Assembly (NCBI GenBank): GCA_002451085.1
Contig: DKBE01000013.1
Span: forward strand, 1 to 17,132
Origin: Proteobacteria bacterium UBA6908
Lineage (GTDB): Bacteria > Pseudomonadota > Gammaproteobacteria > Acidiferrobacterales > UBA6901
Reading direction: 5' to 3'
DNA: 17,132 bases
Every line of letters begins with the position of its first letter. Position 1 is the stretch's first letter. Below are positions 1 through 7,303 of the stretch, piece by piece. A model generated the notes under the pieces. That model saw only the letters and a program-made list of their open reading frames with translations. It had not been told where the DNA came from and made no database searches. The position numbers were made by a program, and so were the translations under genes.

Positions 1-393
<393 letters not shown>

Positions 394-409
394 ATTCCGG
401 GCTCATACC

Positions 410-1354
410 ATGCACCTTACCCTGCGCCAACTCAAGGTCTTTGAGTCAGTCGCCCGCCATTTGAATTACACCCGGGCAGCGGAAGAACTGCATTTGACCC
501 AGCCGGCGGTGTCGATGCAGGTCAAACAGCTCGAAGAAAGTCTCGGGGTGGCACTGTTCGAACAGCTTGGCAAGCGCATCCATTTGACCGAAACCGGTCA
601 GGAAGTACTAACCTACGCCCGCTCCATTAATCAGCAGCTCGACGAACTGGAAACGGAGTTAAACCGGATCAAGGGTTTGTCCGGAGGAAAATTGCGGATT
701 TCGGTCGCGACGACAGCCAATTATTTCATTCCCACCCTGCTCGGGACGTTCTCAAGACGCTACCCGGACGTGACTGTGACACTGGATGTCACCAACCGCG
801 AGACTCTGTTGCGCCAATTGAGTGAAAATACTGTCGACCTCGTGATCATGGGGCAGCCGCCGGCCGAGGCCGATGTCGAGGCTGTCGCGTTCATGGACAA
901 TCCGCTGGTGGTGGTCGCGCCGCCGGATCACTCACTGGCCGGCAGGAAAAAGATCCCGCTCGCGCGCCTGCAGGAAGAAACCTTCCTGGTACGCGAACCC
1001 GGCTCCGGCACCCGTATCGCCATGGAGCGTTTCTTTAATGAGCGCGGCATGCACCTCAATACCGGCATGGAGGTTGGCTCCAACGAGGCGATCAAACAAT
1101 CGGTTCAGGCTGGCCTTGGCCTTGGGCTGTTGTCGCGCGCCACCATCGAGCAGGAGTTGGAATTAAAGCGTCTTGTGGTGCTCGATATCGCGGACTTTCC
1201 TATCATGCGCCACTGGTACGTGGTGCATCGCAAGGGAAAAAGGCTCTCGGCAACGGCCGAGGCCTTCAAGCGGTTCATGCGCGCCGAAGCCGATACATTG
1301 CTCGATGCGAAGATGACGAAGCCACCGATAGCCCCGCAGGCAAAACTGAACTAA
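410..1354 (+). CDS. cbbR: LysR-type transcriptional regulator CbbR
   Basis: This is a 314-residue LysR-family regulator, the usual length. The N-terminal winged helix-turn-helix covers about residues 3-62 (LRQLKVFESVARHLNYTRAA, then LTQPAVSMQVKQLEESLG). The C-terminal two-lobed effector domain follows (LRISVATTANYFIPTLLGTF and onward). It is divergent from RuBisCO cbbL, which is the hallmark of CbbR, the activator of Calvin-cycle operons; family members respond to metabolites such as RuBP, NADPH or PEP. Which effector this one uses is not visible. The gene ends 7 bp before the stop of the convergent CPCC gene, with no strong terminator seen between them. The name rests on sequence family plus position. 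Confidence 0.93.
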   Translation: MHLTLRQLKVFESVARHLNYTRAAEELHLTQPAVSMQVKQLEESLGVALFEQLGKRIHLTETGQEVLTYARSINQQLDELETELNRIKGLSGGKLRISVATTANYFIPTLLGTFSRRYPDVTVTLDVTNRETLLRQLSENTVDLVIMGQPPAEADVEAVAFMDNPLVVVAPPDHSLAGRKKIPLARLQEETFLVREPGSGTRIAMERFFNERGMHLNTGMEVGSNEAIKQSVQAGLGLGLLSRATIEQELELKRLVVLDIADFPIMRHWYVVHRKGKRLSATAEAFKRFMRAEADTLLDAKMTKPPIAPQAKLN

Positions 1355-1361
1355 TGGAATT

Positions 1362-1760
1362 TCAGCTGACTAGTCGCCGCCAGTAGGTTTCGCGCCAGTA
1401 GTACAACACAGTGGTATCGGCGAGCGGATAGCTGTCGGCATAGTTGATGCCGCGCACCGGCTCCTCGATGTTGTCGCGCTCGGGGTCGAGCGGGCGCCAG
1501 CCGACCTCGCGCTGATCGATTTCCAGGGGCGCCCGTCCCTCACCACGGTGACGGCGTTCAGCCACACCAAGATCGGCATAGTTATGCTGTGCCTCATCGA
1601 GCGAGACGTGGTTGGCGCTGCCCGGCATGTACGGAAAACGCAGCTGCGCGAGGTCGTCTTCCCACAGGCAGATCGGACAGGTCTCGCTGGACCCCGGCTG
1701 GTGGGAAAATACGCGATAGCCACAACACGGGCACGGGTAACGCTGCGCTTTGGCATACAT
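1362..1760 (-). CDS. CPCC-type cysteine-rich small protein
   Basis: This 132-residue protein has a cysteine cluster at its N-terminus: YPCPCCGYRVF (Cys10, 12, 13) and ETCPICLWEDD (Cys28, 31). The pattern matches the Cys_rich_CPCC family, small proteins thought to form a zinc-ribbon-like fold; their function is not established. The rest is hydrophilic and rich in Trp and Tyr near the end (YYWRETYWRRL). The start is ATG at 1760, with GAAGG directly adjacent, so the ribosome site is poor and the start is only moderately sure. It is convergent with cbbR and divergent from the GGDEF-EAL gene. No signal peptide or membrane segment is seen. Confidence 0.8.
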   Translation of the reverse strand: MYAKAQRYPCPCCGYRVFSHQPGSSETCPICLWEDDLAQLRFPYMPGSANHVSLDEAQHNYADLGVAERRHRGEGRAPLEIDQREVGWRPLDPERDNIEEPVRGINYADSYPLADTTVLYYWRETYWRRLVS

Positions 1761-1948
1761 CCTTCAAATATCGCAGCTTCATTGCAGATTGCAACACTCA
1801 GAATCCGGCGAAAGTCTTGGCGTTCTCCTGTTTTCCGGAACAACCTGAACTGGGTGGTCAAAGCGGCTAGAATGAGCGAGCCACGAGGCTATTTTTCATG
1901 GCCGGTTAAATCAGCCGTTCACCGCAAAATCAGGGTGCCTTTAAAGGA
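1761..1948. other. Divergent intergenic region, CPCC gene / GGDEF-EAL gene
   Basis: These 188 bp must hold the promoters of both flanking genes. A small dyad, TTGCA (1782-1786) and TGCAA (1790-1794), lies close to the CPCC gene start. The word CGAGGCTATTT occurs at 1884-1894 and again at 1979-1989 inside the next gene. No promoter boxes, riboswitch or RNA gene could be supported. Confidence 0.35.
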
Positions 1949-4324
1949 ATGTTTTCAATTCCCGGAATCTCTCACCTGCGAGGCTATTTCAGTGTCGCGG
2001 TCATCGTCGTCCTGGGGGTTCTGCTTACCCTGACGGGTGTATGGCTGGATCAGCAACGCGCGGCGGCGCAATTCTCCAAATACCTGGCCATTGCGGCAAC
2101 GGATGAGGCAACACGCATACAGCGCGCCATAGACGCCACGGTCGAGGTCGTGGAGTCAATTGGCGGGCTGTTTGATTCCTCGGATTTCGTTGATCGGAAT
2201 GAATTCCGGATCTTTGTCAGCGGTCCGCTGGCCAAGCATCCCGAGATCCGCGCCCTCGAATGGATCCCACGTGTACAGGTCAAGGATCGCATACGCATTG
2301 AATCGGGACTTGCCAAGGTCATCCCCGGACGTGGTATCCGGCAACGCGATGCACAAGGCCAGCTGGTCCCGGCCACGCTGCGGAACGAATACTTTCCCGT
2401 GTACTACATTGAGCCGCTCGCCGGTAACCATGCCGCCTTGGGCCTGGATATCGCGACACGGAAGCAAACGGCACTGGCGATCCAGGAAGCAACCGATACC
2501 GGCAGCACCTATACCAGCCGCGCCTTCACCCTGGTTCAGGGTGGCGGAAAAATCACCGGGGTACTGCTTTATCACCCTATATTCCGTCAGCACCGACATC
2601 CCGAAACACCGGAACAACGCCGCCAATTGCTGCTCGGTTTTGCTGCCGCTGTGCTCGGTCCCGATGAGCTGATCCAAAGCGGGCTACGGTCATTTCGGGC
2701 CACAGGGCTGGACATCCTTTTGCTCGAAGAGAATGACGACGGTAACCGGTCTCTGCACTTCCATCCGTCTCGCACCCGAAACAAGCCAATTCCGGTTCCG
2801 CTGGTCAGCGAGATTCGCGCTTCTCCATATATCGAAGTGCCCATCCACGTTCCCGGAAGGAAGTGGACGATGTTGTTCCGGCCGGCTCCGGCCTTTTACC
2901 GGGACAATCAATCCGGCCAGACCTGGCTGATACTGGTCGCCGGACTGGCACTCACCGCCCTGACAGCGCTCGGCTTCCATCGACGCATCCGGCATGCCAA
3001 TGAAATTCTGAACCTGGCCCACCACGATGCCCTGACTGAATTGCCGAACCGCCTGTTTCTGAAACATCGCCTGGATCAGGCCTTGCAGCGAGCGCGCCTG
3101 GGGCATAACCAGGTAGCCGTGCTGTTTCTGGATCTGGATCATTTCAAACACATCAATGACAGCATGGGTCATGTGGTGGGGGATCGCTTGCTGCAGGAAG
3201 TAGCCGGGCGTCTGCGGGGGGTGCTGCGCAAGCAGGACATGGTCGCCCGCATGGGCGGGGATGAATTCATTCTGGTCGCCGAAGATCTGCATGAGCAGCG
3301 GGATGCCGCGCAACTGGCCGAGAAACTGTTGCGGGTGCTGTCTCACCCTTATCAGATTCAAGGGCGCACTTTTTATTTGTCCGCCAGCATCGGCATCAGT
3401 CTTTACCCTCGGGATGCCAATGACGTCGATGCACTGGTCGCGAACGCTGATGCCGCGATGTATCGGGCCAAGACCAGGGGCCGAAACACCTTTGAGTTCT
3501 ACATTCATGAGCTCACCGCCGCGGCCACTGAACGCGTGCAACTGGAAAGTGCGCTACGCGACGCATTGAAGAATGGCGAAATCGTTCCATACTTTCAGCC
3601 GCAGGTGGATCTCGCGACTGAACGGATAATTGGCGCCGAGGCGCTGGCTCGCTGGAACCATCCGCAACGGGGTGAAATCGAGCCAGACCGTTTCATTCCA
3701 CTGGCGCGTGAAACCGGCTTGATCGCGGAACTGGGCGAGAGCATCCTTCGCCAGGCCTGTAACCAGGCAAAGGCCTGGCTCGATAGCGGACTGGTTCTGC
3801 ACAGCATGGCCGTCAACGTGGCTGGCGAGCAATTGCAACGTGATGGCTTTCCACAAACGGTGCGACGTATTCTGGAAGAAACCGGTCTGCCGGCAGAGCG
3901 GCTCGAGCTGGAAGTCACGGAAGGTTTCATTATGTGGCAGGCCGAGGGGTCAATTGATAACCTGCGTGACCTCAGTCAACTGGGCATTACTCTCTCGATC
4001 GACGATTTCGGCACCGGTTATTCGTCGCTCGCCTATTTGAAACGACTGCCGATCGACAAACTCAAAATCGATCAATCCTTCGTACGCGACCTGCCGAATG
4101 ACGAAGAAGACGCCGCCATTACCCGCGCGGTCGTGGCCCTGTCACGCAGCCTCGGACTGCACGTCGTGGCCGAAGGTGTGGAAACTCCGTCACAACGGGA
4201 TTTTCTGCGCGGTCTGGGCTGCGAACAAGCTCAAGGCCTCTTGTTCGGTTGCCCGGTTGCGGCCTCGGAATTTCCAGTGGAAGAGATGACACACCACCAT
4301 AGAGCAAATATACGTGGCGGATGA
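1949..4324 (+). CDS. CHASE-GGDEF-EAL cyclic-di-GMP signalling protein
   Basis: This is a 791-residue inner-membrane protein that should make and/or degrade cyclic di-GMP. A first membrane helix (about 12-33) leads into a periplasmic CHASE sensor domain (about 50-310, with ALEWIPRV at 102-109). A second helix (about 325-343) follows, then a diguanylate cyclase domain with intact GGDEF at 436-440. An RxxD inhibitory site (R427, D430) lies five residues before GGDEF. The phosphodiesterase domain has EAL at 564-566, DDFGTGYSSL at 685-694, K705 and VVAEGVET at 739-746. Both catalytic signatures look intact, so it may be bifunctional. The start ATG directly follows AAAGGA with no spacer, so the exact start is less certain. 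The gene has its own promoter region and is followed by a 41-bp palindrome. Its ligand is unknown. Confidence 0.92.
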   Translation: MFSIPGISHLRGYFSVAVIVVLGVLLTLTGVWLDQQRAAAQFSKYLAIAATDEATRIQRAIDATVEVVESIGGLFDSSDFVDRNEFRIFVSGPLAKHPEIRALEWIPRVQVKDRIRIESGLAKVIPGRGIRQRDAQGQLVPATLRNEYFPVYYIEPLAGNHAALGLDIATRKQTALAIQEATDTGSTYTSRAFTLVQGGGKITGVLLYHPIFRQHRHPETPEQRRQLLLGFAAAVLGPDELIQSGLRSFRATGLDILLLEENDDGNRSLHFHPSRTRNKPIPVPLVSEIRASPYIEVPIHVPGRKWTMLFRPAPAFYRDNQSGQTWLILVAGLALTALTALGFHRRIRHANEILNLAHHDALTELPNRLFLKHRLDQALQRARLGHNQVAVLFLDLDHFKHINDSMGHVVGDRLLQEVAGRLRGVLRKQDMVARMGGDEFILVAEDLHEQRDAAQLAEKLLRVLSHPYQIQGRTFYLSASIGISLYPRDANDVDALVANADAAMYRAKTRGRNTFEFYIHELTAAATERVQLESALRDALKNGEIVPYFQPQVDLATERIIGAEALARWNHPQRGEIEPDRFIPLARETGLIAELGESILRQACNQAKAWLDSGLVLHSMAVNVAGEQLQRDGFPQTVRRILEETGLPAERLELEVTEGFIMWQAEGSIDNLRDLSQLGITLSIDDFGTGYSSLAYLKRLPIDKLKIDQSFVRDLPNDEEDAAITRAVVALSRSLGLHVVAEGVETPSQRDFLRGLGCEQAQGLLFGCPVAASEFPVEEMTHHHRANIRGG

Positions 4325-4403
4325 TTTTAGCCACTGATCCGAATTTCTGCTTTCACTACGAGCGGCCACAAATCTCCATCTTTGTTCGGCAACACATTTG
4401 GAT

Positions 4404-4444
4404 CGATGAGCACGGCCTGTCAGGCTGACAGGCCGTGCTCATCG
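4404..4444. terminator. Perfect 20-bp-arm palindrome between convergent genes
   Basis: The arm at 4404-4423 (starting CGATGAGCACGG) is the exact reverse complement of 4425-4444, with a single centre base G4424. It lies 79 bp after the GGDEF-EAL stop and only 2 bp beyond the stop of the convergent cupin gene. The plus side is followed by a T-rich stretch (TTATTTCTT); the minus side has no T-run. It is best read as a bidirectional transcription terminator or 3'-end stabilising hairpin. Perfect symmetry over 41 bp is more than a terminator needs. Confidence 0.75.
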
Positions 4445-4446
4445 CA

Positions 4447-4842
4447 TTATTTCTTAAGCTCCACGAACACCTGCTGGCACTCCGTGGTGCCGATATTCTC
4501 GAAGGTGTGTGACTTCACCGGCGGATTGATGCGTGCCGTGCCGGCTTTGTTGTTGACCTCCTTCACCTTGCCGTCGGACGCGGTAATGCGCGCATGACAT
4601 TCCTTGACCGTGTAGAACGCCGCTTTCGGATGAGAATGGCTGTTGTCTTTCTGCCCCGGCTTCCAGGTGGCCACACCAATGCGCATCTCGTCGTTCTCGG
4701 CCAGCACCTTGTAAACGTCAGGCGAGGCCTGGAACGACGCTGGCACCTCGTCGGCCTGACTCGTGAGCGGTGCACCAACAAATGCTAAGCCACAAACCGA
4801 ACATACTAAGGCCATCTTGTTGAACATTGTTTGCATTTTCAT
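4447..4842 (-). CDS. Exported cupin-domain protein
   Basis: This is a single-domain cupin of 131 residues with a signal peptide (MKMQTMFNKMALVCSVCGLA, probable cleavage after SQA). Cupin motif 1 is seen as KPGQKDNSHSHPKAAFYTV (HxH metal ligands) and motif 2 as PPVKSHTFENIG (His and Asn). It should therefore be a small periplasmic beta-barrel, possibly metal-binding; substrate or activity cannot be read from sequence. I chose ATG at 4842 because GGAG (rc of 4849-4852) sits 6 nt upstream. An in-frame ATG at 4854 would add four residues but has no good ribosome site. It is the last gene of a minus-strand run, 34 bp after the stop of the 163-residue gene. Confidence 0.82.
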   Translation of the reverse strand: MKMQTMFNKMALVCSVCGLAFVGAPLTSQADEVPASFQASPDVYKVLAENDEMRIGVATWKPGQKDNSHSHPKAAFYTVKECHARITASDGKVKEVNNKAGTARINPPVKSHTFENIGTTECQQVFVELKK

Positions 4843-4876
4843 GGAATTCTCCATTGTGGGTTATTGCGCTCCGGAC

Positions 4877-5368
4877 CTATCGGTGAGACGGGAGGGAGCG
4901 TGTAACTCCCGCCTTCCTGACCTGTTTATCAATTGGCTCAGTCACTGCGGCCAGCAATGTCCTGAGGTGACGTGCCAGACAAGCTGCCTCCTCGACCACA
5001 CCTGTATACGTTTCCTGTTCACGATCCTGTCCGGCCCGTATACAAGCATCGATGGCCCCGGAATACGCACCGGTCTCCACACAAACCTGAAAGACAGTCG
5101 AAACACTGCTGGAACCGGCCAGCACCGGTGATAATGACGCCAGGACGCGGTCAAAACTCGCCATGACTTCCGGATCCGGGCGGGTGCATCGTGCATAGAC
5201 AACCATGGCCTGTCCGATGGTGACCAGCCCGGCGACCGCGGCCTTTTCATGACCCGCCAACAACGCAAGGCGCTGAATCAGCCCTTGGCTCTGAGCGATC
5301 AGCAACGTCATCACGGCATCGCGCTGCATAATGGCCGCCGCTTGTGTACTGTCCATTTCAGTATTCAT
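4877..5368 (-). CDS. Hypothetical helical protein, 163 residues
   Basis: I do not recognise the family. The protein is rich in Ala, Leu, Val and Gln with no clear signal peptide or membrane span, and looks mostly alpha-helical. Four cysteines occur at 61, 96, 109 and 130 (YARCTRPDPE, FQVCVETG, DACIRAG, EEAACLARH), which could hold disulfides or metal. The start ATG at 5368 is preceded by GGAG at a short distance (AAGGACGGAGCC); a second ATG is at residue 5. It lies in a minus-strand cluster between a 55-residue ORF and an exported cupin. Coding seems likely from the open length, codon composition and ribosome site. Function is unknown. Confidence 0.68.
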   Translation of the reverse strand: MNTEMDSTQAAAIMQRDAVMTLLIAQSQGLIQRLALLAGHEKAAVAGLVTIGQAMVVYARCTRPDPEVMASFDRVLASLSPVLAGSSSVSTVFQVCVETGAYSGAIDACIRAGQDREQETYTGVVEEAACLARHLRTLLAAVTEPIDKQVRKAGVTRSLPSHR

Positions 5369-5426
5369 GGCTCCGTCCTTTGTCTCCTGGGTTACGGACT
5401 TGCCGCTGACATTCGGAATGTCATGG

Positions 5427-5594
5427 TCAGAAACTCGCGCGCATCCTTGACAGCGGCGGCATGGGCGACGGGGTGATGCGCATAGGTAGCCCCTCCTCTA
5501 CACAACGATCCTTGGCGGTGAATCGCTTGCTGGTGTCTACGTCCACGAGCACGCCACCCTCACCCTCTTCCAGGCGGAATTGGCCGGTACGCAT
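5427..5594 (-). CDS. Small hypothetical protein, 55 residues
   Basis: This short ORF starts MRTGQFRLEEGEGGVLVDVD and ends PPLSRMRASF. The start at 5594 is supported by GGAGG about 7 nt upstream (TTGGAGGATCAAACC); an upstream in-frame ATG at 5624 has no such site. It fills most of the gap between the exported cysteine-rich protein gene (37 bp upstream) and the 163-residue gene (58 bp downstream), on the same strand, which supports a co-transcribed gene. No signal, membrane helix or known motif is visible. It may still be chance coding. Confidence 0.5.
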   Translation of the reverse strand: MRTGQFRLEEGEGGVLVDVDTSKRFTAKDRCVEEGLPMRITPSPMPPLSRMRASF

Positions 5595-5630
5595 GGTTTG
5601 ATCCTCCAAGAGATACAACGCCATACAGTT

Positions 5631-6392
5631 TTACTGAGACCGATCCAGCAACCGGGTGAATGACGCCAGCGGGGAACTTTGCTCCCGGACAGCATCGTTC
5701 AGGTGGACTGTCAGCACGGCACGATACAGGCCGTCGTCCGGAAACAGGTTTGCGGCGTAGGCAAGATAGGCCCGTGCCCTGTCCCGGCAGCAGTCAGCGT
5801 TTACAAGTGATTGACCAACCTGAAATGCAAGTTCAGCTTCAAAAGCATGCTTGTTGGGACCAGCGGGCAGCACATCGATGTGCCGTACACCGCTACCGTC
5901 AGGTTCGTAGTACACGAAGTAGCGCCTGGCCTCAGGCTCGCGTGCGCCGGCGTGCTCGAACAGGCTGCACGGCAACGGCTGGCCCAGTTCGTCCTGACAG
6001 ACGCCGGTTCCGCGATAGATTGCTGCAGCTGGTAATTCATCCGGCCGCAGCAATTTGCAGCGCTGCCTGCCGGCGTTAGGCTGGTCTGGTATCTCCAGTT
6101 TCATTTTTGTGAATTTCGTGCCTGCGCTGATATACATCGCCACTGGCATGGTCCCGCCCTGGTAGACCAACTGGTAGATTTTCTGGTCATCACTGTATTC
6201 GCGACAGACCGCAAGTTCATGTTCGTCCCGGGAATCGAATCGACAGAGCCGCGGCGCACCGAGCGCGCTGGCCCCGGCAGGCAGTATTGAGCAGGCATTG
6301 TCCCTGCCGACAGCGGGAGAGGAAATCGCCAACAGGCCCATCGCGATGAGCATTACGTGGGTGACCAAACTGCGAGACCGTGTGCGGAACAT
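5631..6392 (-). CDS. Exported cysteine-rich protein of unknown function, 253 residues
   Basis: An N-terminal signal peptide (basic MFRTRSRSLVTHV, hydrophobic MLIAMGLLAISSPAVG, cleavage near residue 29-30) predicts export. Eight cysteines follow at 34, 50, 63, 112, 132, 142, 201 and 202, consistent with disulfides in the periplasm. The middle (QKIYQLVYQGGTMPVAMYIS, RRYFVYYEPDGSGVRHIDVL) reads as beta-rich, and the last 50 residues (ARAYLAYAANLFPDDGLYRAVL) as helical. I cannot name a family. The ATG at 6392 has a strong AAGGAGA ribosome site 8 nt upstream. It is the first gene of a minus-strand cluster and shares a 248-bp divergent promoter region with the response regulator. Confidence 0.72.
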   Translation of the reverse strand: MFRTRSRSLVTHVMLIAMGLLAISSPAVGRDNACSILPAGASALGAPRLCRFDSRDEHELAVCREYSDDQKIYQLVYQGGTMPVAMYISAGTKFTKMKLEIPDQPNAGRQRCKLLRPDELPAAAIYRGTGVCQDELGQPLPCSLFEHAGAREPEARRYFVYYEPDGSGVRHIDVLPAGPNKHAFEAELAFQVGQSLVNADCCRDRARAYLAYAANLFPDDGLYRAVLTVHLNDAVREQSSPLASFTRLLDRSQ

Positions 6393-6640
6393 TGCGCCTC
6401 TCCTTCACGCCCGGTTAATCGTGCCACCTGTGAATCGCACGAGATTCGCGAGGTGTGTGGGGACAATTATTGGGCGACGGGGGTCACAAGAAAATCCAAC
6501 CTAGGGGTTAGTACCAAAGTCGTAGACGACGCACGAAACCTGAGAGTTTCGGTATCCCGGTGCTTGTCGGGTTTCCACAAACGGGCTCTAATAGATGCGA
6601 GGAATAACAGCAATGGCGCGGCCGAAACTGGGGAGGAACC
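6393..6640. promoter_or_regulatory. Divergent control region with two small dyads
   Basis: This 248-bp region separates the exported cysteine-rich gene (minus) from the response regulator (plus). It holds AACC-TAGG-GGTT (6498-6509) and CGAAAC (6534-6539) with GTTTCG (6546-6551) around a 6-base loop. Both are plausible binding sites for the LuxR-type regulator encoded downstream, but no consensus for that protein is known to me. Promoter boxes could not be assigned. Confidence 0.4.
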
Positions 6641-7303
6641 GTGAAATTACTGGTCGCCGATGATCATCCACTGATCCGCGAAGCGTTTCGGCATCTACTG
6701 GCCGAACTGGCTCCGGGCGCATCGGTGCTCGAAGCCGGTGATTGCGAATCCATCCGACGACTGGCCACGGAACACCCGGATATTGACCTGGTGCTGCTCG
6801 ACCTGCGACTGCCCGGTCCAGGTGGCCTGGCCACGCTGGATGCCTTGCGCAAAGAAAATCCGGCAATTCCGGTGGTAGTGGTTTCGGCCGTGGAAGACCC
6901 GGGCGTGGTGCGCACTGTGCTGGCGCACGGCGCGATGGGCTTCATCCCCAAATCCTCTTCCAATGAAGTGATGTTGAATGCCCTGCGACTCGTGCTCTCC
7001 GGTGGGCGATATCTGCCAGCCGATCTGCTCGCCACAGACGGCGGCATCTCGCCGACTGGTCCTGCAAACCCGGAGGAACTGCACCTTACTGACCGCCAGC
7101 GCGAAGTGCTGGCGCTTATGGTGCAGGGCAAGTCGAACAAGCTGATTTGCCGGGAATTGGGTCTGGCCGAGGCAACCGTCAAGATCCACGTAACCGCCAT
7201 CCTGCGCGCGCTGCGGGTCACGAGCCGTGCCCAGGCCATCGTGGCCATCAACCAGCTTGGCCTCACACCCGATTCGTTGTTGTCCGGCGTTCTGCGGAGC
7301 TGA
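6641..7303 (+). CDS. NarL/FixJ-family response regulator
   Basis: This is a 220-residue two-component response regulator with the standard layout. The receiver domain (about 1-118) has the acidic pair D7-D8, phospho-acceptor D54 in LVLLDLRLPGPGG, S82 and K104 in GFIPKSS. A linker leads to a LuxR-type helix-turn-helix (about 147-205: LTDRQREVLALMVQGKSNKL, then LGLAEATVKIHVTAILRALR). It starts with GTG at 6641, backed by GGAGG 5 nt upstream. It is convergent with the hybrid kinase gene, and the last 41 bp of each overlap. The likely partner is that kinase, whose own receiver could also compete for phosphate. The target genes are unknown. Confidence 0.92.
   Translation: MKLLVADDHPLIREAFRHLLAELAPGASVLEAGDCESIRRLATEHPDIDLVLLDLRLPGPGGLATLDALRKENPAIPVVVVSAVEDPGVVRTVLAHGAMGFIPKSSSNEVMLNALRLVLSGGRYLPADLLATDGGISPTGPANPEELHLTDRQREVLALMVQGKSNKLICRELGLAEATVKIHVTAILRALRVTSRAQAIVAINQLGLTPDSLLSGVLRS

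Noticed and set aside
1346..1365. CTGAA...TTCAG dyad between cbbR and the CPCC gene as a terminator
   Set aside because: Only 5 bp of stem, a 10-base loop and no T-run.
1370..1861. 163-codon minus-strand ORF overlapping the CPCC gene
   Set aside because: It is in another frame of the same strand, is Arg- and Ser-rich, and the CPCC frame carries the real cysteine motif.
1884..1989. 11-bp direct repeat CGAGGCTATTT at 1884-1894 and 1979-1989
   Set aside because: It is short, one copy lies inside coding sequence, and no third copy or symmetry was found; chance is the simpler reading.
2690..3541. 283-codon minus-strand ORF
   Set aside because: It is antisense to the CHASE-GGDEF part of the c-di-GMP gene and is a shadow of its conserved coding.
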